Source: Zonotrichia leucophrys gambelii (Eukaryota; Chordata; Aves; Passeriformes; Passerellidae). From it: a stretch of DNA of 64,000 nucleotides. Below are positions 34,221 to 51,251 of the stretch, piece after piece (position 1 is the stretch's first letter; each line of letters starts with the position of its first letter). The position numbers and the translations under genes are program-made. Where the stretch lies: the NCBI RefSeq assembly GCF_028769735.1, contig NC_088177.1:15378599-15442598 (forward strand). The letters are read 5' to 3'. The notes under the pieces were generated by a model that had not been told where the DNA came from, did not search any database, and worked only from the letters and a program-made list of their open reading frames with translations.

Positions 34221-34822
34221 GCTGCTGCAGGAGTGGGTGAAGCGGTGGCAGCGCCCAAGCAGGATGCAGGCACATCAGGCACAGGGCAGGATGCAGCTGC
34301 AGCAGGAGGGGAGGCACAGTGACCCTGCCTCTCAACAGCAGCCATGGAAAGTGATGTCTTTGGCCTAACCTGAGAAGCTTGTGTGCTGTTCTCATCTGGA
34401 CCATTCCATGCTAAATGGTATTGAGTTCAGCAAAAGTTTGCTGGGAGGTGCTGGGTTTTTGCAGGGAGTGAGAAGGGCAGGAGGGGATTAATTCTTGCCT
34501 CTGAAATGGCATGGATATCTCTGATATTGTCTGGATTTTATGACCTTTGTGCTGCCTTCACTGTGGTGGTAAAGGAGACTGCTGAGAGGCATCAATGCTT
34601 TAATTGCCTGCAGCTTGTGAAACTGGGACTGAATTCCAAAGGCCCTGGGTCACTGTGAAGGCACAATGAATCTGGCAGAGAGACTTGTCTCCCTAGGGAC
34701 TGTGTCTCCAGAGGAGAACTGAGGTTATCTTAGAGGGAGAAAGAGCTTTTGGCAGGCTCTGCAGAAGGACTTGTCCTGTCTCTCTGTGGCTTGGGTGCCA
34801 GTATCGCATTACCAAAAGCTGA

Positions 34823-40193
<5,371 letters not shown>

Positions 40194-40376
40194 AAAACCA
40201 ATGAGAATTGCAGTGCTTCATCAGCCAGCTCAGCAAGACAACCCCAAAATCCAAGAGATGCTGAGCAGTCCAGAAACTGTTCAGCACCAACAGCTGCAGC
40301 ACCATCAGATTGCCAAGCAGGTGGCAGCCGCGCGGTGTCGGATGGTGATGCTCAGCCTGCTGCTGCAGGGCCCTGA
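40194..40376 (+). CDS. MFSD6: MFSD6 coding exon 6, C-terminus (residues 728-787)
   Basis: One hundred and eighty-three nt from the acceptor TTTTTAG to the TGA at 40,374-40,376. It starts at phase 0 with KTNENCSASSASSARQPQNP and continues as a Ser/Ala/Gln-rich, apparently disordered tail ending AQPAAAGP. The human tail begins similarly after PLQ (a TNEN word) and is also of low complexity, so length and composition fit although identity is low. A different open frame covers the same DNA (40,111-40,485), but it does not fit the splice phase. Confidence 0.87.
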   Translation, partial: KTNENCSASSASSARQPQNPRDAEQSRNCSAPTAAAPSDCQAGGSRAVSDGDAQPAAAGP

Positions 40377-40668
40377 GGCGCGCTCATCTTACCAAATCCA
40401 GTGCATGGAATTCTGCTTCTCACCTGGGAAACGCTGGACTAGGAGCTCTCAAGTAGGACTTCCTTCATCTAACATCATAACGTGATGCAGTGCAAGCTTT
40501 TAACTATATAAAGAATATTCATATGACTACACAGAGCAACATGAGCAGGGAAGCCAAAAGGTTGGATTCTTGAGGGAAGTGATGTGGCCAGATCTAATGG
40601 TAGGGAGAATTCTCAGCTGCTTTGCTAAAGCTGAGTCAAGTGCTATGAAATTTCTTTACCATCTGTGG

Positions 40669-40674
40669 AATAAA
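40669..40674 (+). terminator. MFSD6: Proximal AATAAA polyadenylation signal for MFSD6
   Basis: This canonical hexamer lies 293 nt after the stop codon, followed by TG-rich sequence (GAGGCACAGTGTGTCTGATTTG) within about 50 nt, as expected of a functional site. Confidence 0.55.
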
Positions 40675-43277
40675 GGGAGTTTACTCCTCATTTGTTGAGG
40701 CACAGTGTGTCTGATTTGATTGGATCATTTTTTTTTTCTTTAAATTTATTCCCAAATCAAAATTAAATTACTTTTTTTGAGAGACATTGAATTTCCCTGA
40801 ATAGTCTATCAGAAAATACCAGATCTAATAATTCTAGCAATGTCATGAAAGTATCTCTGGAAAGATTTCTCAGAAACAGAGTAGCTTAAGAAAATGTATC
40901 TTAATATCATGGTGAGGGATGAAGTAAACCATATGCATATTCAAATAATATGTTTTTGAAGCTAATGTTCAGCTATTTGAGATGGAAGTTTATTTCTGCA
41001 AAGCAAAGGTTTTGAACTGGTGTTTTAGTGCAACACAAAAGCTGGAGGAAAGCTTCTGAAGAAGTTACCCTCTGTGCTTGCAGCCCTGCAGGTGGGCATA
41101 AGGTTGCGTGCATTTGGGTAATTTTAGGTTTGATGTTATATTGAGACAGGAGTCTTTGATCTAGATTGCACAGCCTGAGATTGATCAGTGATCTTTTTGG
41201 GTTTTTTATTTCCTCATCTATACAGGGGTTTATTTAATGCAGTGTAGTTATTATGGTTATTTATTAAGAAAAAAGTAAGCTTTAAGTGCCTAGGGAAGGT
41301 GGGGGGGTAGGGAGGAATCACCTAAAAATCTTAAATGTTTAGGATTATAGGGGCAAAGTAGTGGATGCAGAAATCAAGTAGAGTGAGATTCTCAGGAGGA
41401 AGCAAATGTAACTCAATTGCAGTATGTTTAGGAAGTTACTTTGCCCAATGTCAAGACACTGGAGGACTTTGGATTATGTTTTGTCATGCTTCTAAATACT
41501 GTCTGCAGCCAGCTCGTGCTGGTGCATAGTGAAAATTGCTGCTGGAGGGAAATCCTCGGGCTCAGGGAAGAGTCAGGGGATTAGTCAGGACAGTGTTTTG
41601 GCCCATGCTCTTAGATGAGCAGCTTGTTCCCGGGAGATGCTGAGCACTCTGCTCCCCTGGGACTGAGGGAGCACTGCTCAGGTGCCCTCCTGGAATGAGA
41701 TGTGTGTGAGGTACGAGGCCTTCTGTGGGGGGCTGAGCTGAGCAGAGGCAAGGCCAGCAGGAGCCCAGTAAGGGAGAGGAAGGTGGCAGCAGCTGAGCAG
41801 AAAAGGGGGTGCACAGGTTTACCCACTTTGACAACTTTTAGCTTGACTGAAGGGGTGTCCCGTAGCTGTGCTTTAGCTGTGCTTTTAGAACAACCCACGT
41901 TCTGGCAGTGCCTGGGACCAACACCATAGAAAATAAAAAGAAACATCAATGACTAGCCACTAGTTACTTTTTTTGCACTTGAACTTAAATGTACTGTACT
42001 CACATAAATCCTCATGACTTGTCTAAGTGTCCTTTAAAATCAGAAATGTATTTATTGTATGTTTGTATAACTTGGGGGAGAACTAAAGACTGAACAGGTG
42101 ACAGGACAGAAGGATGCTAAAAATCATCTTGAGGCTAACCAACCATTTGTTGAGTTCATGCTGTATGGTGTTACCTCAGCTGCTACTGCATAGCACCTGG
42201 ATTGTGAAGTGAAGAGCTTGTACACTGTGTTTACACTTCAGAATTGTGTATTTGAAATGCCTGCTCTTTTTGGAATTGTATAGTCATTCTATGTTGCAAA
42301 ATGGACATGTACACCTGGATTTTGATATTTGTGAAACTGTAAAAACTGTGGTAAGAAATATAAAATATCCATAACATATTTAATAGTATCAACATGAACT
42401 TTTATTTGATTTGTTCATATTAGAGTCAGCAGTGAACATAACCAACCTGAAGTGAAAATAATTCAGTGATAATGACCTTTTACTAAAGTCACTGGAGGAT
42501 GCTGAACCAAGAGCCTGGGAACTACTCTTGCACTGTGTTAAAATAGTATTTGATAACAAAATCTGACTGTAGGCACTGGTTCCCTTCTGTGGGGTGCAGG
42601 GGCTGTAAGGGGCACAAACCACTGTGCACTGTAAACTGGTCAGGGTGAAAGAGTGCAGGGCATCACTGTGAACACTGCAGAGAACATAGAAAAATGTAAC
42701 ATCTTTTGTTAAGGGAGAAAGGCTTTTGTAAGAGTTAGGGCAACGGATTAATGCCTAGATTCTGTTCCTAGATTTTCTAGCTGAAAACCAAAACAACAGT
42801 ACTTGACAATTGTGTTTCAGTAAGGCTTTGTCATCTCCACATATCACAGGAGCACTGTGCAAGTGAACAGGGCTCCAGTGACAGCAGCTGCTTTTGGTGG
42901 GTCTTGTTTATGAAACCCTTTCAGTGTTGGAACAGGCTTGGGAGGATTTTTAAGGTCACTATTAGCTACCCACTAAGGTAGCCATCATCTTTCTCCTGTT
43001 GCTGCCATTCTGTTTTGCATGTATTTAATAGTTTCCTGCTCTATTTTGGATAGCATTTACCCATCCCTGCCAAACAATGGATCTCACAACTACATACAGT
43101 GTGAGTTGATCTTTATTTAATTTTTATTGCTTTTTAACTTTTTTCCTTGTTGAAGTAGGTGTACCTGGTATTCTTCTAAAACATGTAATTACCTAAACTA
43201 AGGTGGGGGGTGGGGCTTTTCCATTTAACATATTGCTTAGGTAAAATACTACCTTAATGTATAATCTGGGCCATTGT

Positions 43278-43304
43278 ATGTAAATACATCTTATGTATTT
43301 ACAT
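43278..43304. repeat. 12-bp hairpin with Pumilio-like site
   Basis: ATGTAAATACAT and ATGTATTTACAT are perfect inverted repeats separated by only 3 nt (CTT). The left arm contains TGTAAATA (43,279-43,286), which fits the Pumilio recognition word UGUANAUA in a plus-strand transcript. In RNA it would fold into a tight stem-loop. Confidence 0.7.
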
Positions 43305-43562
43305 GCCTCCATATTATGGGAGGGTAATCATCACTACCTCACTAAAGAGATGACATTCAAAAACCTGTTTAAGCTCAAACAAATATGATTCTCTTCCTTG
43401 GCCTCAAATTGCTTGGATGGGGTTCTTGGCTAGCTATGAAGTACACTGAAAAAACCCTGTATTGAAAACATGCAAAAAACATTAAGACATTTCTTTGAGT
43501 ATCCTTTGCCTAATCTGTAATGCTTTTATTACTCCATTTTCATGATGGTGACACAAAGATAA

Positions 43563-43568
43563 AATAAA
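43563..43568 (+). terminator. MFSD6: Distal AATAAA polyadenylation signal, possible MFSD6 end
   Basis: A canonical AATAAA about 3.2 kb after the stop, followed by GATTTGATCTATGG. A long alternative 3' UTR is plausible because human MFSD6 has one, but use of this site is inferred. Confidence 0.35.
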
Positions 43569-45630
43569 TCTGATTTGATCTATGGTCATGGTTCAGGGGG
43601 AGTTTTCACCCTTCTCCCAAACTAGCCAAGATAATGAGGCCTTCCTCTGTTTTCACAAGTGCTCGTTGCTAGTGCCAGAGCCCCCCAAGTCAAACCTGAC
43701 TTCCCAAATGTGGGTGGCAATTTAGCTGTGGATTTGGCACCAATTTAGCACCAGCCAAAGGTGAGTTTTGCTGCTAGCAGCCTTCCTAAACAGAGCCCTT
43801 GCTCTATTTTTGAATGTTCTTCATTTAACAGCAAGTGCACTTTGGATCACCTGCTTGACATGGCTTTTCTCTGCTAAACATGCTTTACATTCTGCATAGG
43901 TACTTCAAATTTTATGGCACCTAAAGGATGTTAAGTGTCTCTTTACTGTAAAATGGAAGTGTTTCTTTTAAGCTGAAGCAATATAAAGGAGAAAAGACCA
44001 CATCAGTAAGGCTTTAAAGCTTTCAAGCACCAACTCTGAGTCCTTTGTTACACAGAGGAGCTCTTGGATTATGGTATGGCCATACTTAGCACCATTGGAG
44101 GTAACAGATTCTGTCCCTGCTGCAGCGATGGACAAGGAGAACCCAGGACAGCACCTGCACTGCTGAAGTCATGCTGCACCACTAGGCATGTCACAAAGGA
44201 CAGACAGCCCTGTTAAAGCACATAGATCCAGTCTGACATGCCTTTCTTGAGCACCAACTGCTCCCCATTGCTCACAATTCCCAGTGGCTTTGTGAGATCA
44301 GATGGTGAATTAATCAGAATTAATGGTCTTTTGTCTTCTGCAGTTTGTAAGACAGTAAAGGAAAGCAGCAGAGTGAGAACAGAAGAATACAGGGAAAGAC
44401 AGTCTAAAGAACAAAAGAAAGAAATTACTTCTTCAGGTGGGTGAACTGAGGTACACACACTACTCCCTAGCCTAGGACTGTGTAACACATAAGCTGAAAG
44501 ACAAATGACCGCCTAAATTTCTTTCTTGTCCTCCCCACTTCTCCTGTGAGAAGCCCCACAGACAGCTGAGAAAGGGAAGGTAAAAGACAGATTTTACCCT
44601 CATTGTTTTCCAGCAATGATTTTCTGCTTCTTACTCAGTGAACAAACTACTGAGTACTCTGAGGCCAGTGGAGCTCAGTGTGAGTTATCTGCATTCCCAG
44701 TTCCAGGCTCACAGCAGCACTCTGGCTCTGCTAATAGCAGCTGAAACAGCCTCAGCCTTTGTGGCCTTTTTGGAGCTCTGCAGAGGCCTGGAATAGACAG
44801 CAGCACCTGCCTGAGGTAAGCTGATGCTGAAACTGAAGGCAATAGCAAAAATGTTTAGGGATGGAAAACCTCTCCCAAACCACTGTCAGAGGTGGAAAAG
44901 CAGAGGGCTAGAGAAAGGTTTAGCAGAAGATCTGTACAGGAGGGAAGAAAGTATGTAAATAAACAAAGACTTGGAAAGAACAAAATGCAGTGTAACTACA
45001 GCAGAGGTCAAGAATGGAATAATATGGGCAGAGGGTGAAAAATCAGGCAGCATTCTGAGGAGCAAGGGGAGCTTAAAACTAAAGGCAGAGACAGGATGAA
45101 GGTAACAGACCAGCCCAGCCAGAAGGGGAAACAAACCTCGTTCAGCTGCATCAACTCTCTATAAAAGTCTCACAAACAACAAACACAGTTTATCAACACT
45201 CTAAATGCATTATCAGAAGTCTTGACACAGAGGGTACTGAGTAAAAAGGAGAGTATTAAAAATGGCTTTTCCTCCCTCTAGTGCTCAGCACAGAGGACTT
45301 GATGGAAAGGGCCAAAACAGATTCTCTGTTTACTAGAGGTAGTGTTCTTGGTGAAAGAAGGCATCCTGGTGGACAGGCTGTCTCCAGTACTTGCCTTGGA
45401 AATACACAATGTTTTTTTCCCTAGTGAAAATACTCATAGCATGAGATTCCTCTTCACTTGAACAGCCTCTATGGTAATCAGGTGACATTGGTGATACAGG
45501 AAAGAGTTTTTTTCAAAGATCCTTCTTTGTCCACCAGCAATCACAAGAAAAGGCCAAGTGTGAGTTCTCGTTCTGTATCCTCTCCTTCTATGAGAAGTGT
45601 GTTTTCTGTCATCTTGTTATTTCTCAAAGC

Positions 45631-45856
45631 TCAGAGCAGCTCAGTAGCATATGGAAATGGAATTTGTGAATGCATTTCATTTTCATTCTCCTCATCTTCT
45701 TCATGGACAGAATCGGCTGGCTCATCTTGCTCAAACTGTGCCCTTGTCTCAAAAAGCTGCTCTTCCAGGAAGAAGCTCCCAATGCCATACTGCTCATCGT
45801 GTGCCTTTGTTTCTGCAGCTGAGACGTGAGGAGATCCCAGAACAAAAGCTGCAAAC
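45631..45856 (-). CDS. NEMP2: NEMP2 coding exon 9, C-terminus (residues 387-461)
   Basis: The acceptor TTGGTCAG precedes 45,856 and the TGA is at 45,633-45,631. It encodes FAAFVLGSPHVSAAETKAHD followed by EQYGIGSFFLEEQLFE, the conserved tail motif of the NEMP family (NEMP1 has a similar FVLGGSH...EEQYGLGG.FLEEQLF). A strongly acidic stretch (HEEDEENENE) and a hydrophobic end (PFPYATELL) follow, extending beyond the NEMP1-type end. The frame is also open upstream of the acceptor to 46,014, but that part is intronic. Confidence 0.93.
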
Positions 45857-47861
45857 CTGACCAATTTTGAAAGGGAGAAGTTACCAACTGAGAAATTAAA
45901 GGAAGAAATACTGTAAATTCTAGGGGTATTGCAATTTAGGAAGGAGTGTTGTAAGGACATCCCCACGGGCAGTGCAGATGAGGGGAAGTTCCAATAACGG
46001 ATGGCAACAGCCACAAAGATTGGTTTTCCCAGCTCATCTTTTCAGTATTTCTGTAGAAGTAACTTTTGCTCTTCTGCAAACCATCTGCAAGGTCTTGTGA
46101 CTAAGCAAGAAGATCTAACTTCGTTTTCACATCTTGTCAGTACTTGCAGGATAATCCAGACTAAGCATTTGTACAGTGGGGTAGTTGGTACTTTAGCTTC
46201 TAAAAATAAATTAAAGCTGTAGCATATTTGAGACAAAGGCTGCAAGGATTCAGGTGTGTTGATATTGCTAATGAAAGGAAAAATTGAAAATTCTGCACTT
46301 CTATGTTGTATGTAGTCGCCTTGTTGCTGGTGCTGTGTGTGCACTGTGGGCAAGCTGAGCTCAAGTCTTCCCAAAGAATTCCTGCCTCTAGTGAAGCTGG
46401 AGCTGCAGACTGGGAATTCTGCAGCTGTTCCAAGTAAATGCCAGAACAAAGCATGAACTTAGCACTGTCCCTATACTGCAATCCCCCACAAATCTCCCTT
46501 TCAGTGGGCAACTCCATTGAGGAGAGAGAACGGAGCTGGAGGTTTCTGGCAAGCGTGTGGGAACAGACGGCAGTTCTGACACCTGGGTAAGTGTCGACAG
46601 CATCAGAGAAATGTATGAAAAAGGAAATGCAGCTACATTCTGGAGTTCTGGTAAACTGATCAATAATTTACATTTCAGACTTAACATTTCTGTGAGATGA
46701 ATGTCGTCACCTCACTGTTCTTGGAAGCTCTGTTAGTCTAAATGGGGAACAGTTTGCCTTGGGATGAACCACAGTCTGATGCTTAATGGGAGCTGGGAGG
46801 GGTTCTCCAAATTGAATTGCTGTTGGTTCTCCTTTTTATTTCCCTTTTCACAACCAGTGAACAGTCTATAACAACTCTATTAATGAAATGATGGCTAGAA
46901 AATATGTGTGTCACAAGTTGTTTTGTACATTTGGTGGTATTTAGTTCTACAATACAAGACTAAGCTTTCACTTTTTTCCCTCTCCATCATTCTAAAGAAG
47001 GCAAGCAGCTTAGAAAGTAAGACTGTTTAACAGTAAATCTAAAAAACCTGGCAGAGAGGCTGTCTGCGTGCCAGTCCAAGGAAGATGAAGGTTCTGAATA
47101 AATTCCAAACTGACTGGGGTTCCTTTAAAATAGTGACACTTGGTTCTGTGGCAAGGACTAAGTCTTTGTGGCTGGCTAATATATGAAACTCTGCTTCTGA
47201 TCTCTTCAAGTTTTTGTTTTGATGGGAATACACTGTTATGATTAATTTTATACTCTACAGGGTTTCTGGCTTTGCTTGCTTGACCCTTCCTGACCTCTAT
47301 TTGTCTTAGTTTTATCTCTTAAGCTATACATGGCACAGCTCTTCTACCTGTTCTACTTGCTCGTTGCAGGTATTGATTTCTTTCTCTGTATACTTAGTCT
47401 TAGATAGTGATACTTCAATAATAGGATTCCCTGACTTTGCAGATTTGCAGTTGGAGAGCTTACTATAGGTAATATTTGAGTATGTATCTTCACTGTGCCC
47501 CAGTTTTACACCACAGAAAAGGGCACTGTTCTAAAACCTGAAGCAGGGCAATTTCACTGGTTAGAGAGGCACCAGGGGTCACTACAAGGGCTTACAGAGG
47601 CACTGCAGGAAGCCTGTAAGTTCTGTGACCGTGAATCAGCTGTGAAGGTCTGCAAATTCCCAAGAGTAATTTGTGGTCAGGGAGGAACAAACAGAAATTC
47701 AATGCCACCAGCAAGTAATCCCCTCGAGAGGTGTGGCTGTGGTCCTGAGTGGGATATGCAAGACAAACACACCTGGAACAGTGCCTGCAGTGGCATTTAG
47801 GTCTGCAGTGTGTTTAGGTGTGCAATGTGTTTCCTGTTTTAGAGAAGCCAAGGTTTCTTAC
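45857..47861 (-). other. NEMP2: NEMP2 intron 8
   Basis: About 2 kb bounded by GTAAGA and TTGGTCAG (minus strand). No additional exon or repeat is recognised; several minus-strand open frames of 100-135 codons lack any NEMP similarity. Confidence 0.7.
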
Positions 47862-48038
47862 CTGTGTGGCGCCTGGAGTTTGGATACAGCTATCCATGAT
47901 GGGAAGTCAGGGCTCCTGCAGAACGAGCGCAGCTCCTCCAGAGCTCGGATCGTTTCACTTTCACCTTGTTCTCGATACTCTTCTTCAGTAAGGTATTTAA
48001 ACACCAATTTTTTTGATTTAAAGTGATGCTTCATTTTT
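47862..48038 (-). CDS. NEMP2: NEMP2 coding exon 8 (residues 328-387)
   Basis: One hundred and seventy-seven nt between TTGTTCTAG and GTAAGA on the minus strand. It encodes a basic start ([10 protein letters not shown]), then [40 protein letters not shown] and VSKLQAPH. The [10 protein letters not shown] and FPSWLAVSRL-like words are hallmarks of NEMP1/NEMP2 nucleoplasmic tails. The entry base completes Arg328 and the exit is phase 2. Confidence 0.95.
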
Positions 48039-50266
48039 CTAGAACAAAATGAAAATAAGCAGTATTTATAAAGTCTTCTGCCATGTAATTATCTGCCTTT
48101 TTCTCTATACCTGCTATTAAAATGCATTAGTCACCTCTACCCTTTTAAGAGAACAAGCTGCATTCTTACATTTGAGGGCAAGGTATGTAATGTTTGCTAG
48201 CCTGTTTACCCTAGGTCTTAACCAAAGCTTTAGAATTTCACATGATATTTAATGAGCTTCAGATGAGCTTTAGATCAGGTCCTTATTGTGTATGCATGGA
48301 CTAGAATCTCACAGAATTAAAGAGATGGCTGCTTGCTCAGCCATTTTAAGGTGCAAAATGCAAAATGTGTCTGTGCAGAGACATGGGCTGAATCAAAACT
48401 CAGTCTGCATATGTTACATCAAAGATAAGCAATGCTCTAAGCCTGTTGTGAGTTGTTCATGTTGTTTACTAGCTAGCTTCTCTTAAATCTTGCTCTGAAT
48501 TACAAAACTGAGTAGTCTGAGGCCAAAATGTTTACAATCTGATGGTTTTTTAGCTGCTGCGTAGTGATGTATAATATAATTAGATATAAATTAGAAAGTG
48601 TGCCATGTTCTGTTTCCTTCTGTCAACTGCTTTCAATTTAAATGTTGTGATGAGTTAAGATAAGCAAGGGCTGGATGCCCACAAAACTTTCAGCTCTGTA
48701 TAAAAACACCTGCTCCAACATCAGCAGCATTTAACTTCCCTTCTTTTATCCCTTTAAAGCAGAGAACTGTAGTAGTTGTTTAGGTCAAATGGTGAAGGAT
48801 CTTGCTGGCTCAGTGAGATTCACTGTTCTCAACAATAAATACTGCAAGACTTTAAATTATTTTGATATATTTGCTGCTCTGAACTGTGTATCTGGCATCG
48901 TGGCCTCACAGTTTGGTGCTGTGACTTAAGGATTTTGAAACAGAAAAATTCAAAAGCCCTTTTCATTCCCCTAAGAGAGATTACTTGTAGAGCTGTATTT
49001 CTTTATAGAAGCATCAGTTCATAAAAACCAAAAAGAAAGAACTACATGAAGAATAAACTACAATGTTTCAGAGTAAAACTTGTGGCCACTTCATACTGAT
49101 TCCAGAGCATTCTGAACCTGTTTACAACAGGTGCTGATCTTACATGTTGCTTTTGAAACAGCTGTTGCTCCTCAGCTGCATGCAAAAATTGGTCTACAAC
49201 AAATGACAAATTCTACCTAAAATAAAAACGCTTCAATTCAGGCCACTTCATACTTCAGCATGTAAAATGAGAAGATAAAGACTAAAGCAGTATGTTTTTC
49301 AAAAATAAACAGTCTGTATTAAAAAAACAAAAAAAACCGAAACCCAATTATTTGTTTTTTATGATTTTGGTTATGCCAGTTCTAGCCTTTGCCTCTTCCT
49401 ACTTCTCTGCGGTTCAGCAGAGTCCACAGCTATGGAACAGTCTGTACTAAAGACTCTGAAGCTGGATGCCATCCATCCCTGAAGGTAAAAAACAGATGTC
49501 AATTGGCAAGGCTTTTTAGAATCTTCATTTGAGCATTGCACTTGTGCTAAAGCATACTTCAAATTCAAGGATGAGCAAACACGTTGTTCCTGTATTGCTA
49601 CTGCACACACTCAGCAAGTTAAGGTCTACCTACTGCAGGCAGTTCCTGTTCCATTCCAAAATGTAAATGGGTCTCTAGGAATGCTGAGGAGTATCTTCCT
49701 AGTTCTGACAGATTGCTTCTATGAATGACAAGGAGAAAGACTAAAATCATGGAGAATGCTATTTTGTGGACATGTGATTTTAGTCTCTGAACTCTCTTCA
49801 ACCTCCAAGAACTGTCACTTTTGAACAGCTGCATCCTTGGTGAGGGATCAGTGTTTTATCTCTAGGATTCCATATGAGTTCCCTGCAGCTTCTCTCACTA
49901 CACATCAAACCAAGGCAGTACTGCTGCAGTCTCATCAATCAAACAGAAATGTTCTGGTTGCCATATGCTGTGGACTAGAAGGTGCTACATTTGTCCTTAA
50001 GAACACAGTCACACTTCTCCATTATCCACAGAACAAAACTCGTGCTTAAAACTGCCAAATGGAAAATCAATCACTTCTGTGTCTCTGGACCTTAAACCTT
50101 TCCTAAAGCAGTTTTACATTTGGCAAAATTTTGAACTAGTACTAGAAATTCCATATATACACCATTATTGGTGTATATGTGGTATAAGTCTAGGGTTTTT
50201 TTCATGATCAGCTTCCAGTATTTCCTGGTTCTCTCAGGATTTGGACATTCACTAACAGACACAGAC
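48039..50266 (-). other. NEMP2: NEMP2 intron 7
   Basis: About 2.2 kb. Its donor is the non-consensus GTCTGT, and the reading frame stays open into the intron to 50,092. It also contains an imperfect inverted repeat near 50,151-50,173 (ATATACACC / GGTGTATAT). No further exon is seen. Confidence 0.75.
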
Positions 50267-50492
50267 CTGGCAATGTGACAGACAGCACCCAGGGGGTAAC
50301 AGAGGCCTTTGGAGCAGAGGCTGACTGCTATGACTGCATATGCAACTTGAGGGATGGTGACTCCAAAGTAGATGAGGACAAAGGCTGTTAATTGGAGTGT
50401 CCATGTGAACAAGGTTATGCTGAGCTCCGTGGTCAGTGGCCCATGCTGATAGCTAATGGCAAAGCTGGTAATCCCCACAGCCAGAAAATACC
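50267..50492 (-). CDS. NEMP2: NEMP2 coding exon 7 (residues 253-328)
   Basis: Two hundred and twenty-six nt from the acceptor TTCCTACAG. It encodes hydrophobic segments YFLAVGITSFAISYQHGPLT and LFTWTLQLTAFVLIYFGVTI, then PQVAYAVIAVSLCSKGLCYP. The HGPL and VPQ/IPQ-AYA words match NEMP1 (YKHGPL, VPQFAYA). The exon ends CAC-ATT-GCC-AG|GTCTGT; this donor is weak, but only this join keeps the frame with exon 8. Confidence 0.93.
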
Positions 50493-51136
50493 CTGTAGGA
50501 ACAGAAAAGGACATGGAGAAAAAGATGCAAACTACCCCTAGAACCTTTACTTTGCTTCCCAAATCTGGCAGCTGCTGTGAAGTGTAGCCTGCTGATTCCT
50601 GTGTTGTGTTACAGGTAACTGCATGATGTTTTATGTGCTTTCTATTTCCAAAGTGTGCCAAGAGTTCACAAGGTTATCTCTGAACAGCTTTTAGCCAATG
50701 CTGTGGGCTGCACATGAATTCTCCTCACATGACAATGCTGAGGCAGGTGCCAGATCAATAGGTCTGTCAGCCCCTGCAGCCACATCCCATTCCCAAAGTG
50801 TGCATCCATTTCCCACATCCAGCAAGCTGCAAACCAGAGGAGCTGCCCTTTTGCTCTTACAGGAAAAGTATGTAATAACAGCAAATAAATGAACAAATAA
50901 TGCAAGCAAAATCTGCTCTTAGAACTAGTCCTCTACATCAAACTCTGTATTCAATGATACAATGTGAGTAAACACTCATTTGAGTGGATTAGGAACCTTT
51001 AGAATATTTCAACATCTGTGGCTTAGGAGAAAATAGAGCTCTACATGAGTCACTTGATTTTCTTTTTTTATGGGCAGGTATTCATCTGACCATCTGAAAC
51101 CAAAATCTGCAGCACATTTCTTGGTAATTTTCTTAC
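50493..51136 (-). other. NEMP2: NEMP2 intron 6
   Basis: A 644-nt intron (GTAAGA to CCTACAG on the minus strand) with nothing recognised in it. Confidence 0.75.
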
Positions 51137-51251
51137 CCAACAGGTAGATTTTGTGTTCAGACCACAACCACTGTATATTCTCTTTGAAGCAGTAAATAAA
51201 ATAGAGAGAGACCATCCAGGAGCCACTCATTAAAATCCAGAAGGTACTGTG
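51137..51251 (-). CDS. NEMP2: NEMP2 coding exon 6 (residues 215-253)
   Basis: One hundred and fifteen nt between AAATTTCTAG and GTAAGA. It encodes the third membrane helix (STFWILMSGSWMVSLYFIYC) and a short aromatic loop, ENIQWLWSEHKIYLLG, which corresponds to the LKWLWYENRIYVLGY region of NEMP1. Phase 0 in, phase 1 out. Confidence 0.95.

Larger units (their letters stand above)
40377..45630. other. Convergent 3' UTR region between MFSD6 and NEMP2
   Basis: No coding exon is supported. On the plus strand AATAAA signals lie at 40,669, 41,932 and 43,563. On the minus strand the first AATAAA after the NEMP2 stop lies at 43,530-43,525, with more at 43,128-43,123 and 43,117-43,112. If MFSD6 uses its distal signal and NEMP2 its first canonical one, the two 3' UTRs would slightly overlap near 43.5 kb. 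A 12-bp hairpin with a UGUAAAUA word sits at 43,278-43,304. Which strand's transcript covers each part cannot be decided from sequence alone. Confidence 0.5.
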
